From CAVYPR01 sp052145775 (lineage in GTDB: Bacteria; Actinomycetota; Acidimicrobiia; Acidimicrobiales; RAAP-2): a stretch of 31,957 nt of DNA. Both the position numbers and the translations under genes were made by a program. The number at the start of each line of letters is the position of its first letter. Position 1 is the stretch's first letter. Location of the stretch: the NCBI GenBank assembly GCA_052145775.1, contig JBKQNY010000061.1, positions 1 through 31,957 on the forward strand, written 5' to 3'. Below the pieces are notes generated by a model that was not told where the DNA came from, made no database searches, and was given only the letters and a program-made list of their open reading frames with translations. This document shows, piece after piece, positions 15,499 through 23,165 of this stretch.

Positions 15499-16524
15499 AT
15501 GGCCACGCTGTACTACGAGTCCGACGCCGATCCCACCCTGATCCAGGGGAGGAAGGTGGCCGTCCTGGGCTACGGCTCCCAGGGACATGCCCACGCCCTC
15601 AACCTCACCGAGTCGGGGGTGGACGTGCGGGTGGGGCTGCGGCCCGGCTCCTCGAGCAAGAAGAAGGCCGAGGAGGCGGGGCTGCGGGTCACCTCCATCG
15701 CCCAGGCCGCCGAGGAGGCCGACGTCATCATGATCCTCCTCCCCGACACCGAGCAGAAGGCCGTCTACGACGCCGAGATCGCCCCGCACCTGCGGCCCGG
15801 CGACGCCCTCATGTTCGCTCACGGCTTCAACATCCGCTTCGGCCAGATCGTCCCCCCCGACGGCGTCGACGTGGCCATGGTGGCGCCCAAGAGCCCGGGC
15901 CACCTGGTCCGCCGCACCTACACCGAGGGCGGGGGCGTCCCCTCGCTGATCGCCGTGCACCAGGACGCCACCGGCAAGGCCCGGGCGCTCGCCCTCTCCT
16001 ACGCCCACGGCATCGGGGCGACCCGGGCCGGGGTGCTCGACACCACCTTCGCCGAGGAGACCGAGACCGACCTCTTCGGGGAGCAGGTGGTGCTCTGCGG
16101 CGGCCTGACCTCGCTGGTCACTGCGGGGTTCGAGACGCTGGTGGAGGCCGGCTACCAGCCCGAGTCGGCCTACTTCGAGTGCCTCCACGAGCTGAAGCTC
16201 ATCGTCGACCTCATGTACGAGGAGGGGATCGCCGGCATGCGCTACTCGATCTCCGACACCGCCGAGTACGGCGACCTGACGCGGGGCCCCAGGGTCATCG
16301 ACGACCAGGTGCGTGCCGAGATGCGCCGGATCCTCGGCGAGATCCGCGACGGCTCCTTCGCCGAGGAGTGGATCGCCGAGAACCGCAACGGCCGGCCGAA
16401 CTTCAAGAAGCTCCAGGAGCAGGGCCGGGCCCACCAGATCGAGAAGGTGGGGGCCGAGCTGCGGGCCATGATGCCCTTCATCTCGGCCGGTCGCACCCGG
16501 GTGCAGGACGCTTCCGGGGGCTGA
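15499..16524 (+). CDS. ilvC: ketol-acid reductoisomerase (class I)
   Basis: IlvC isomerises and reduces acetolactate and acetohydroxybutyrate to the dihydroxy acids used by IlvD, with NADPH and Mg2+. At 341 residues it is a short class I enzyme. The Rossmann motif is V-L-G-Y-G-S-Q-G-H-A-H-A at about 22-33, and the phosphate-contact loop contains R-P-G-S-S-S-K-K-K (48-56). The metal-binding acidic residues lie in the C-terminal helical domain (A-E-E-T-E-T-D-L-F-G-E-Q). The ATG follows an AAGGAAGAG ribosome site. It is the third gene of the attenuated ilvBNC unit and ends convergent with serC. Confidence 0.97.
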   Translation: MATLYYESDADPTLIQGRKVAVLGYGSQGHAHALNLTESGVDVRVGLRPGSSSKKKAEEAGLRVTSIAQAAEEADVIMILLPDTEQKAVYDAEIAPHLRPGDALMFAHGFNIRFGQIVPPDGVDVAMVAPKSPGHLVRRTYTEGGGVPSLIAVHQDATGKARALALSYAHGIGATRAGVLDTTFAEETETDLFGEQVVLCGGLTSLVTAGFETLVEAGYQPESAYFECLHELKLIVDLMYEEGIAGMRYSISDTAEYGDLTRGPRVIDDQVRAEMRRILGEIRDGSFAEEWIAENRNGRPNFKKLQEQGRAHQIEKVGAELRAMMPFISAGRTRVQDASGG

Positions 16525-16541
16525 GCGCACCGAGCAGCGCG

Positions 16542-16556
16542 GCCGGCCCGGCCGGC
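16542..16556. terminator. small GC hairpin between convergent ilvC and serC
   Basis: GCCGG and CCGGC, separated by five bases, lie in the 37-bp gap between the two stops. There is no T tract, so this is weak evidence for a bidirectional terminator. Confidence 0.25.
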
Positions 16557-16561
16557 GTCGG

Positions 16562-17749
16562 TCAGGCGGCCAGCGCCCCCACCACGTGGGTGACGCAGGC
16601 GCAGAGGGCGGCCACGTCCTCGGGGTCGATGGCGGGGAACATGGCGATCCGCAGCTGGTTGCGGCCGAGCTTGCGATAGGGCTCGGTGTCGACGACCCCG
16701 TTGGCCCGCAGCACCGCCGCCACCTCGGCGGCGTCGACGGCGTCGACGAAGTCGACCGTGCCCACCACGTGGCTGCGGTCGACCGGGTCCTCCACGAAGG
16801 GGCGGGCGAACCCCGACTGCTCGGCCCAGGTGTAGAGGATCTCGGCCGAGCGGTCGCAGCGGCCCGCCGTCCACTCGAGCCCCCCGCCGCCCAGCATCCA
16901 GTCGACCTGCTCGGCCAGCAGGTAGAGGGTGGCCAGGGCCGGGGTGTTGTAGGTCTGGTCCTGGCGGGAGTTGTCGAGGGCGACCTTCAGGTCCAAGAAG
17001 GCCGGGACCCACCGCCCCGAGGCCGAGATCCGCTCGATCCGCTCGACGGCGGCCGGCGAGCACAGGGCCAGCCAGAGCCCCCCGTCGGAGGCGAAGCACT
17101 TCTGCGGGGCCAGGTAGTAGACGTCGAACTGGGACGGGTCGACCCGCAGCCCCCCGGCGGCCGAGGTGGCGTCCACCGCCACCAGCCCGCCCCCGTCGGC
17201 CGGGGCGACCGCGCCGTCGGGACGCCGGATCTCCATGGCCACCCCGGTCGAGGTCTCGTTGTGGGTGAGGGCGTAGAGGTCGATCGCCCCGTCGGCCACC
17301 GGGAGCGGGTGGGTGCCCGCCTCGGAGGCGAGCACCTGGGGGTCCTTCAGGTGGGGGGCGGCCGCGGCGGCCGCGGCGAACTTGGAGGAGAACTCGCCGA
17401 AGGAGAGGTGCTGGCTCTGCTCCTCGATCAGGCCGAAGGTGGCGGCGTCCCAGAAGCAGGTGGTGCCGCCGTTGCCCAGCAGCACCTCGTAGCCGTCGGG
17501 GAGGGAGAACAGCTCGGCCAGGCCGCGCCGGACCCGGCCGACCACCGACTTGACCGGGCGCTGCCGGTGACTGGTCCCGAGGTAGGTGGTGGCCGCTTCG
17601 AGCAGGCCGGCCACCTGCTCGGGACGGACCTTGGACGGCCCCGAACCGAACCGCCCGTCGTTGGGCAGGAGGGCCGAGGGGATGCGGATGCGGGGGGTCC
17701 CGCCGGCCGCGGCGGCGTTGTCGGGGGTGGCGTGCACGTATGGAATCAT
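16562..17749 (-). CDS. serC: phosphoserine aminotransferase (actinobacterial type)
   Basis: SerC converts 3-phosphohydroxypyruvate and glutamate to phosphoserine and 2-oxoglutarate, the second step of serine synthesis. The 395-residue fold-type I PLP enzyme has F-G-S-G-P-S-K near residue 34, an N-G-G-T-T-C-F-W phosphate-binding stretch at 93-100, D193 in the V-D-A-T-S-A-A-G-G segment, and the PLP lysine K217 in A-P-Q-K-C-F-A-S-D-G-G. This matches the mycobacterial-type SerC rather than the E. coli type. The ATG at 17749 was chosen because similarity starts about 20 residues later. It lies within 10 bp of the divergent aminotransferase start, leaving no room for a conventional promoter. An ATG at 17758 is an alternative. 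Confidence 0.93.
   Translation of the reverse strand: MIPYVHATPDNAAAAGGTPRIRIPSALLPNDGRFGSGPSKVRPEQVAGLLEAATTYLGTSHRQRPVKSVVGRVRRGLAELFSLPDGYEVLLGNGGTTCFWDAATFGLIEEQSQHLSFGEFSSKFAAAAAAAPHLKDPQVLASEAGTHPLPVADGAIDLYALTHNETSTGVAMEIRRPDGAVAPADGGGLVAVDATSAAGGLRVDPSQFDVYYLAPQKCFASDGGLWLALCSPAAVERIERISASGRWVPAFLDLKVALDNSRQDQTYNTPALATLYLLAEQVDWMLGGGGLEWTAGRCDRSAEILYTWAEQSGFARPFVEDPVDRSHVVGTVDFVDAVDAAEVAAVLRANGVVDTEPYRKLGRNQLRIAMFPAIDPEDVAALCACVTHVVGALAA
17744..17749 (+). promoter_or_regulatory. possible -10 box for leaderless aminotransferase-serA transcript
   Basis: AATCAT matches TATAAT at four positions and ends 7 nt before the ATG at 17757. It lies inside the start of the divergent serC. Confidence 0.35.
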
Positions 17750-17756
17750 GGCACCC

Positions 17757-18986
17757 ATGTCCCCCGGCACGAAAGACGCCACCGCGCACCGCCGCATCTC
17801 CGCCCGGGCCGCCGCCGTCTCGCCGTCGGCCACCCTCGCCGTCGACGCCAAGGCCAAGGCGCTGAAGGCCGCCGGGGAGAAGGTCGTGGGCTTCGGCGCC
17901 GGCGAGCCGGACTTCCCCACCCCGGCCCACATCGTCGAGGCGGCGGTGGCCGCATGCCGCCAGCCGGCCAACCACCACTACACCCCGACCGCCGGGCTGC
18001 CCGAGCTGCGCGAGGCGATCGCCACCAAGACCAAGAGGGACTCGGGCTACGAGGTCACGGCCTCCCAGGTGCTGGTCACCAACGGCGGCAAGCAGGCGGT
18101 GGCCAACGCCTTCGCCGTGCTCTGCGACCCGGGCGACGAGGTGCTCGTCCCCGCCCCCTACTGGACCACCTACCCCGAGTCCATCGCCCTGGCCGGGGGG
18201 ACCCCGGTCCCGGTGGCCACCGACCAGTCGAGCGGCTTCCGGGTGACCGTGGACCAGCTGGAGACGGCGGCCACCGGACGGACCAAGGCGCTCCTGTTCG
18301 TCTCTCCCTCCAACCCGACCGGTGCCGTCTACCCGCGGGCCGAGATCGAGGCCATCGGGCGCTGGGCCGCGTCACGCGGGATCTGGGTGGTGACCGACGA
18401 GATCTACGAGCACCTCGTCTACGGCGGCGCCGAGCACTTCTCGATGCCGGTGCTCGTGCCCGAGCTGGCCGAGCGCTGCATCGTGGTCAACGGGGTGGCC
18501 AAGACCTACGCCATGACCGGCTGGCGGGTGGGCTGGATGCTCGGCCCGACCGACGCCGTGGTGGCGGCCACCAACATCCAGTCCCACGAGACCTCCAACG
18601 TGGCCAACGTCTCCCAGCGCGCCGCCCTGGCGGCGGTGTCGGGAGACCTCAGCGCGGTGGCCGAGATGCGCCAGGCCTTCGACCGCCGCCGCCGGGTCAT
18701 CCACCGGATGCTCAACGAGATCGAGGGGGTGACCTGCGTCGAGCCCGAGGGCGCCTTCTACGCCTTCCCCGACGTCACCGGCGTGCTCGGCCGCACCGTG
18801 GCCGGCAGCCGGCCGCAGTCGAGCGCCGAGCTGGCCGAGGTGTGCATCGCCGAGGCCAAGGTGGCGGTGGTGCCCGGCGAGGCCTTCGGGGCTCCCGGCT
18901 ACTTCCGCATGTCCTACGCCCTGGGCGACGACGACCTCGTCGAGGGGGTCGGCCGGCTGGCCGCGCTCTTCGGCTCCGCCGGGTAG
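17757..18986 (+). CDS. class I PLP aminotransferase, aspartate aminotransferase-like
   Basis: This 409-residue fold-type I aminotransferase matches the subgroup I-beta aspartate aminotransferases of Gram-positive and thermophilic bacteria: S-A-T-L-A-V-D-A-K-A-K-A-L-K near residues 24-37, G-F-G-A-G-E-P-D-F (45-53), Y-T-P-T-A-G-L, V-S-P-S-N-P-T-G (182-189), D214 in T-D-E-I-Y, and the PLP lysine K249 in V-A-K-T-Y-A-M-T-G-W-R. It most likely interconverts aspartate and oxaloacetate, though some relatives also accept aromatic or prephenate substrates, so no symbol is assigned. The ATG at 17757 is chosen for its distance from a -10-like box; 17748 is also possible. serA follows after 40 bp on the same strand. 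Confidence 0.9.
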   Translation: MSPGTKDATAHRRISARAAAVSPSATLAVDAKAKALKAAGEKVVGFGAGEPDFPTPAHIVEAAVAACRQPANHHYTPTAGLPELREAIATKTKRDSGYEVTASQVLVTNGGKQAVANAFAVLCDPGDEVLVPAPYWTTYPESIALAGGTPVPVATDQSSGFRVTVDQLETAATGRTKALLFVSPSNPTGAVYPRAEIEAIGRWAASRGIWVVTDEIYEHLVYGGAEHFSMPVLVPELAERCIVVNGVAKTYAMTGWRVGWMLGPTDAVVAATNIQSHETSNVANVSQRAALAAVSGDLSAVAEMRQAFDRRRRVIHRMLNEIEGVTCVEPEGAFYAFPDVTGVLGRTVAGSRPQSSAELAEVCIAEAKVAVVPGEAFGAPGYFRMSYALGDDDLVEGVGRLAALFGSAG

Positions 18987-19026
18987 ACCGGCACCGCGGG
19001 TCGCACGAGGAGAGGAGGCGCGTCGG

Positions 19027-20604
19027 TTGGCACGTGTACTGGTAACCGAGAAGATCGCCCAGCGCGGGCTGGACCGGCTGGCCGCGGCCGGCCACGAGGT
19101 CGACGTGCGCGAGGGGCTCACCCCCGACGAGCTGGTGGGGGCGGTGGCCGGGGCCCACGCCCTCATCATCCGCTCGGCCACCAAGGTGACCGCCGACGTC
19201 CTGTCCGCCGGGGTCGACCTCCAGGTGGTGGGCCGGGCCGGCGTGGGGCTGGACAACGTCGACGTGCCGGCGGCCACGGCTCGCGGCGTGATGGTGGTGA
19301 ACGCCCCCACCTCCAACATCCTCTCGGTGGCCGAGCAGGCCATGGGCCTCCTGCTCGCCCAGGCCCGCAACATCCCCCAGGCCCACGCCGCCCTGGTGGC
19401 CGGCCGGTGGGAGCGCTCGAAGTGGGAGGGCGTCGAGCTGCACGGCAAGGTCCTGGGCGTGGTCGGCCTGGGCCGGGCCGGCTCGCTGGTGGCCCAGCGC
19501 GCCCTGGCCTTCGGCATGCACCTACTCGCCTTCGACCCCTACATCTCGGCCGACCGGGCGAAGGCCATGGGCGTCGAGCTGCGCTCGCTGGAGGAGCTCT
19601 TCGCCGAGTCCGACTTCATCTCGATCCACACCCCCAAGACGCCCGAGACGGCCAACCTCGTCGGCCGGGACCTCCTGGCCAAGGCCAAGCCGGGGATCCG
19701 CATCGTCAACACGGCGCGCGGGGGCATCATCGACGAGGAGGCGCTGGCCGAGGCGATCCGCGACGGGGTGGTGGCCGGGGCGGCGCTCGACGTCTTCGCC
19801 ACCGAGCCGCCGGGAGCCTCGCCCCTCTTCGAGCTCGAGTCGGTGGTGGTCACCCCGCACCTCGGCGCCTCGACCGAGGAAGCCCAGGACAAGGCCGGGA
19901 TCACCATCGCCGAACAGGTGGAGCTGGCCCTGGCCGGGGAGTTCGTCCCCTACGCGGTGAACGTGGCCGCCACCGAGGTGTCCGAGACCGTGCGGCCCTT
20001 CATGGCCCTGGCCGAGCAGCTGGGCCGCATCTTCGCCTGCCTCCACGACGGCCTGCCTGACCGCCTGGACATCGAGTACCAGGGCGCCCTGGCGGCCGCG
20101 GGCACCGGCATCCTCACCCTCTCGGTGCTGAAGGGGCTGTTCGCCTCGACCACCGAGGAACCGGTCTCCTACGTGAACGCCCCGCAGCTGGCCGCCGAGC
20201 GCGGGCTCGAGATCCGCGAGACCTCCACCGCCACGTCGCCCAACTACAAGAGCCTGGTGACCCTGCGCTCGTCGGGCCACGCGGTGGCGGCCACCCTCAC
20301 CGGGGCCGGGGTCCGGGCCGAGCCCCGCCTGGTCATGGTCGACGACCACACCGTCGAGGTGCCGCCCTCGCCCCACATGCTGGTGGTCCGCAACGACGAC
20401 CGGCCGGGGATGATCGGGGTGGTGGGGATGGTGCTGGGCGACGCCGGGATCTCGATCTCGTCCATGGCCGTGGGCCCCAGTCGCCAGCCCGGGGCCGGCA
20501 CCGCCCTCATGGTGCTGGCCCTCAGCGAGCCCGCCCCCGACGACGCCATCGCCCGGCTCCGTGCCGACGCGGGCATCGTCGACCTCCACCGGGTCAGCCT
20601 CTAA
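19027..20604 (+). CDS. serA: D-3-phosphoglycerate dehydrogenase (long, ACT-containing type)
   Basis: SerA oxidises 3-phosphoglycerate to 3-phosphohydroxypyruvate with NAD, committing carbon to serine. The 525-residue protein is the long type with substrate and nucleotide domains, an intervening ASB domain (about 310-445) and a C-terminal ACT domain that binds serine. The NAD motif is G-L-G-R-A-G at 147-152. The catalytic Arg/Glu/His are R231, E260 and H278, two residues before the M. tuberculosis positions. The start is a TTG, supported by an AGGAGG about 8 nt upstream and a perfect family N-terminus (A-R-V-L-V-T-E-K-I-A). Its stop overlaps the stop of a convergent small membrane-protein gene. 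Confidence 0.97.
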   Translation: MARVLVTEKIAQRGLDRLAAAGHEVDVREGLTPDELVGAVAGAHALIIRSATKVTADVLSAGVDLQVVGRAGVGLDNVDVPAATARGVMVVNAPTSNILSVAEQAMGLLLAQARNIPQAHAALVAGRWERSKWEGVELHGKVLGVVGLGRAGSLVAQRALAFGMHLLAFDPYISADRAKAMGVELRSLEELFAESDFISIHTPKTPETANLVGRDLLAKAKPGIRIVNTARGGIIDEEALAEAIRDGVVAGAALDVFATEPPGASPLFELESVVVTPHLGASTEEAQDKAGITIAEQVELALAGEFVPYAVNVAATEVSETVRPFMALAEQLGRIFACLHDGLPDRLDIEYQGALAAAGTGILTLSVLKGLFASTTEEPVSYVNAPQLAAERGLEIRETSTATSPNYKSLVTLRSSGHAVAATLTGAGVRAEPRLVMVDDHTVEVPPSPHMLVVRNDDRPGMIGVVGMVLGDAGISISSMAVGPSRQPGAGTALMVLALSEPAPDDAIARLRADAGIVDLHRVSL

Positions 20605-20816
20605 GGGCGGGCGGCCCCCCCGCCCGGCGGGCCGGTGTCGGGCCGGCGGGGCACCGGCGGCCAGGCGTCGAGGCTGGGAGGCCGGGCCGGCCGCACGAGC
20701 AGCGCCCGGGCCGCCAGCGCGCACCCGGCCAGCACCGCCACCCACACCCACGCGCTCCTCCGCCGCCGCACCCGCTCACGGTAGCCCTTGACGACCGGGG
20801 TCGCCCCTGGCACCAT
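20601..20816 (-). CDS. small single-pass membrane protein, unknown function
   Basis: This 71-residue protein is not recognised. It has an Arg-rich stretch at residues 13-20, one hydrophobic membrane helix at about 21-41 (S-A-W-V-W-V-A-V-L-A), and a short Pro-rich tail with D-A-W-P-P-V-P at 50-56. The positive-inside rule puts the N-terminus in the cytoplasm and the tail outside. Its TAG shares bases with serA's TAA in a 4-bp tail-to-tail overlap, similar to the GNAT pair further on. The ATG at 20816 lies inside the -10 box of the leuA leader promoter; a GTG at 20813 is the only near alternative. It could be spurious, but helix, charge pattern and tight packing favour a real gene. Confidence 0.55.
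   Translation of the reverse strand: MVPGATPVVKGYRERVRRRRSAWVWVAVLAGCALAARALLVRPARPPSLDAWPPVPRRPDTGPPGGGAARP
20788..20816 (+). promoter_or_regulatory. promoter of the leuA leader
   Basis: TTGACG (20788-20793) and CACCAT (20811-20816) are separated by exactly 17 nt. The expected transcription start lies within a few bases of the leader ATG at 20825, giving an almost leaderless transcript. Confidence 0.62.
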
Positions 20817-20824
20817 GGGGTGCG

Positions 20825-20863
20825 ATGCGAGGAGCCCCGAACACGGACCTGCTGCTTACCTGA
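20825..20863 (+). CDS. leuA leader peptide with Leu-Leu-Leu run
   Basis: This 12-codon frame reads M-R-G-A-P-N-T-D-L-L-L-T and ends in TGA. The three consecutive leucine codons are CTG CTG CTT, the last one rare in this genome. The ATG lies 8 nt after a -10 box. Downstream come a pausing-type hairpin and a strong intrinsic terminator before leuA, so a ribosome stalled for leucyl-tRNA could control readthrough. Leu-rich leaders before leuA are known in other actinobacteria; the layout here is read directly from the sequence. Confidence 0.83.
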   Translation: MRGAPNTDLLLT

Positions 20864-20864
20864 C

Positions 20865-20924
20865 GGCGAACGCCACACCGCGCTCGCCCGCCGCCTCCTG
20901 CGCCGAAAGGCCAGGAGGTTTTTT
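20865..20924 (+). terminator. leuA attenuator: pause hairpin and intrinsic terminator
   Basis: The first hairpin pairs GGCGAACGC (20865-20873) with GCGCTCGCC (20880-20888), with one A-C mismatch. The terminator pairs CCTCCTG (20894-20900) with CAGGAGG (20912-20918); inside it GCC/GGC closes a GAAA tetraloop and one C is bulged. Six T residues follow at 20919-20924. This is the best intrinsic terminator in the window. Confidence 0.82.
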
Positions 20925-21000
20925 GTTGGGGCGAGAGCCGGTGCGCCCGGGAGCCCGCGGATCGGACCGAACACGCAAGAGAGCGAGAAGGAAAGGAGAG

Positions 21001-22728
21001 ATGGACGTGAGCAACCCCGACCACCACAGGACGGACGGAGGACGACTGGCCCTGCCGTGCGACCCGTCCCCCATGCCCTTCCACCTCTACCGCCCCTCGC
21101 TGCCGCTGGTCCTCGAGGACCGCACCTGGCCCGACCGCCAGCTCACCGAGGCGCCCCGCTGGGCCAGCGTGGACCTGCGCGACGGCAACCAGGCGCTGGT
21201 CGACCCGATGGACCCCGACCGCAAGCTGGCGCTCTTCCGCACCCTGGTCGACGTGGGGTTCAAGGAGATCGAGGTGGGCTTCCCCTCGGCCTCCCAGACC
21301 GACTACGACTTCCAGCGCCTCATCATCGAGGAGGGGCTGATCCCCGACGACGTCGAGATCCAGGTGCTGGTCCAGTGCCGCGAGGAGCTCATCGAGCGGA
21401 CCTTCGAGTCGCTGCGGGGGGCGCCGCGGGCGGTGGTGCACTTCTACAACTCCACCTCCGAGCTCCAGCGCCGTGTCGTCTTCGGCCTGGACCGGGCGGG
21501 GATCACCGACATCGCTGTCAACGCGGCGCGCCTGTGCCGCAAGTTCGAGTCGACCGTCCCGGGCACCGAGATCCGCTACGAGTACTCCCCGGAGAGCTTC
21601 ATGGGGACCGAGCCCGACTTCGCCGTGGCCATCTGCGAGGCGGTGATGGAGGTGATCGAGCCGACCCCGGAGCGGCCGCTCATCCTCAACCTGCCCAACA
21701 CGGTCGAGATGTACATGCCCAATGTCTACGCCGACGTCCTGGAGTGGTTCGGCCGGACCATCTCGAACCGCGACTCGATCGTGCTCAGCGTCCACCCGCA
21801 CAACGACCGCGGCACGGCGGTGGCCGCCGCAGAGCTGGCCGTGCTGGCCGGCGTCGACCGGGTGGAGGGAACGCTGTTCGGCAACGGCGAGCGCACCGGC
21901 AACGTCGACGTGGTCACCCTGGCCATGAACCTCTTCTCCCAGGGCGTCGACCCCAAGCTCGACTTCAGCGACATCGAGAGGGTCCGCCACGTGGCCGAGT
22001 ACGCCACCCGGATGCCGGTGCACCCCCGCCACCCCTACGTGGGCGACCTCGTCTACACCGCCTTCTCCGGCTCCCACCAGGACGCCATCAAGAAGGGGAT
22101 GGAGGCCATCGGCACCGACTACGGGCGCTGGGAGGTGCCCTACCTGCCCATCGACCCCAAGCACGTCGGGCGCACCTACCAGGCCATCATCCAGGTGAAC
22201 AGCCAGTCGGGCAAGGGCGGCGTGGCCTACCTCATGGACACCGAGCACGGGCTCGACCTGCCCCGCCGCCTGCAGGTGGAGTTCTCCAAGCGCGTCCAGG
22301 CGGTGACCGAGAGGTCCGGGACGGTGATCCAGCCCGACGAGATGTGGGAGGTGTTCAGCGACACCTACCTCCCCTCCGACGCCGGCCTGCGGCTGCTGGG
22401 CAGCGAGGTGACGACCGGCGGCGGCCACACCACGGTCACGGCCCAGCTGCTGGTCGACGGCAAGCACACCACGGTCACGGGCCGGGGCAACGGGCCGATC
22501 GACGCCCTGGTGGCCGGGCTGCGCGACGTGCTGGGGATCACCTTCGAGGTGAAGGACTACAGCGAGCATGCCCTCACCTCGGGGAGCGGGGCCTCGGCCG
22601 TCGCCTACGTGGAGGCCGAGGGTCCCGACGGGTCCACCTGGTGGGGGGTGGGGATGGACTCGTCGATCCTCGACGCCTCGCTGGCCGCCGTGGTCGGCGC
22701 GGCCAACCGGGATCCCGCCACTCGGTGA
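21001..22728 (+). CDS. leuA: 2-isopropylmalate synthase (long actinobacterial type)
   Basis: LeuA condenses 2-oxoisovalerate and acetyl-CoA, the first committed step to leucine. The 575-residue protein is the long form found in Corynebacterium and Mycobacterium: W-A-S-V-D-L-R-D-G-N-Q-A-L with R60/D61 at the start of the TIM barrel, metal-ligand H265 and H267 in H-P-H-N-D-R-G-T, G-N-G-E-R-T-G-N-V-D, a linker, and a C-terminal regulatory domain (from about residue 440) that binds leucine. The ATG follows a clear AAGGAGAG site. Any longer frame would read through the attenuator. Expression is probably attenuated by the LLL leader peptide, and feedback inhibition is expected from the C-terminal domain. 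The stop overlaps the next gene by 4 bp. Confidence 0.97.
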   Translation: MDVSNPDHHRTDGGRLALPCDPSPMPFHLYRPSLPLVLEDRTWPDRQLTEAPRWASVDLRDGNQALVDPMDPDRKLALFRTLVDVGFKEIEVGFPSASQTDYDFQRLIIEEGLIPDDVEIQVLVQCREELIERTFESLRGAPRAVVHFYNSTSELQRRVVFGLDRAGITDIAVNAARLCRKFESTVPGTEIRYEYSPESFMGTEPDFAVAICEAVMEVIEPTPERPLILNLPNTVEMYMPNVYADVLEWFGRTISNRDSIVLSVHPHNDRGTAVAAAELAVLAGVDRVEGTLFGNGERTGNVDVVTLAMNLFSQGVDPKLDFSDIERVRHVAEYATRMPVHPRHPYVGDLVYTAFSGSHQDAIKKGMEAIGTDYGRWEVPYLPIDPKHVGRTYQAIIQVNSQSGKGGVAYLMDTEHGLDLPRRLQVEFSKRVQAVTERSGTVIQPDEMWEVFSDTYLPSDAGLRLLGSEVTTGGGHTTVTAQLLVDGKHTTVTGRGNGPIDALVAGLRDVLGITFEVKDYSEHALTSGSGASAVAYVEAEGPDGSTWWGVGMDSSILDASLAAVVGAANRDPATR

Positions 22729-23165
22729 TCCGCCAGGCCACGGTCGACGACGCCCATGAGGTGCTGTCCCTCATCCGCGAGCTGGCCCGGTTCGAACGGA
22801 TGGAGGACGAGGTGTCCTGCACCGTCGACGACCTCTGCCGGGAGCTCTTCGGCACCGATCCCGTGGCCCGGGTGAGCCTGGTCGCAGAGGGCGCGGCGGT
22901 GGCCGGGATGGCCCTGTGGTTCCCGACCTTCTCCACGTTCCTGGGCCGGCGGGGGATCTGGCTGGAGGACCTCTTCGTGCGCGAGGCCTGGCGCGGCCAC
23001 GGCTACGGGCGCGCCCTCGTCGAGCACCTGCGGACACTGGTCGACGGCCGCGTCGAGTGGGCGGTGCTCGACTGGAACCGCCGGGCCATCGACTTCTACG
23101 AGTCGCTGGGCGCCCGCCCGGTCGAGGGCTGGACCACCTACCGCTGGCTCCCTCCCGGCAGCTAG
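22725..23165 (+). CDS. GNAT acetyltransferase, diamine/thialysine N-acetyltransferase-like
   Basis: This 146-residue single GNAT domain carries the acetyl-CoA pyrophosphate loop R-G-H-G-Y-G at 90-95, preceded by I-W-L-E-D-L-F-V and followed by W-A-V-L-D-W-N-R-R-A-I-D-F-Y-E-S-L-G-A (112-130). That combination is typical of the spermidine/spermine and thialysine acetyltransferase branch, so a polyamine, diamine or amino-acid side chain is the likely acceptor; this is inference from the family. The GTG start overlaps leuA's stop (GTGA), so it should be coexpressed with leuA although no pathway link is obvious. Its TAG shares four bases (CTAG) with the stop of a convergent second GNAT gene. Confidence 0.85.
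   Translation: MIRQATVDDAHEVLSLIRELARFERMEDEVSCTVDDLCRELFGTDPVARVSLVAEGAAVAGMALWFPTFSTFLGRRGIWLEDLFVREAWRGHGYGRALVEHLRTLVDGRVEWAVLDWNRRAIDFYESLGARPVEGWTTYRWLPPGS

Noticed and set aside
20788..21000. In-frame extension of leuA upstream of 21001
   Set aside because: It would translate the promoter, leader and terminator region; the ATG at 21001 has a strong ribosome site.
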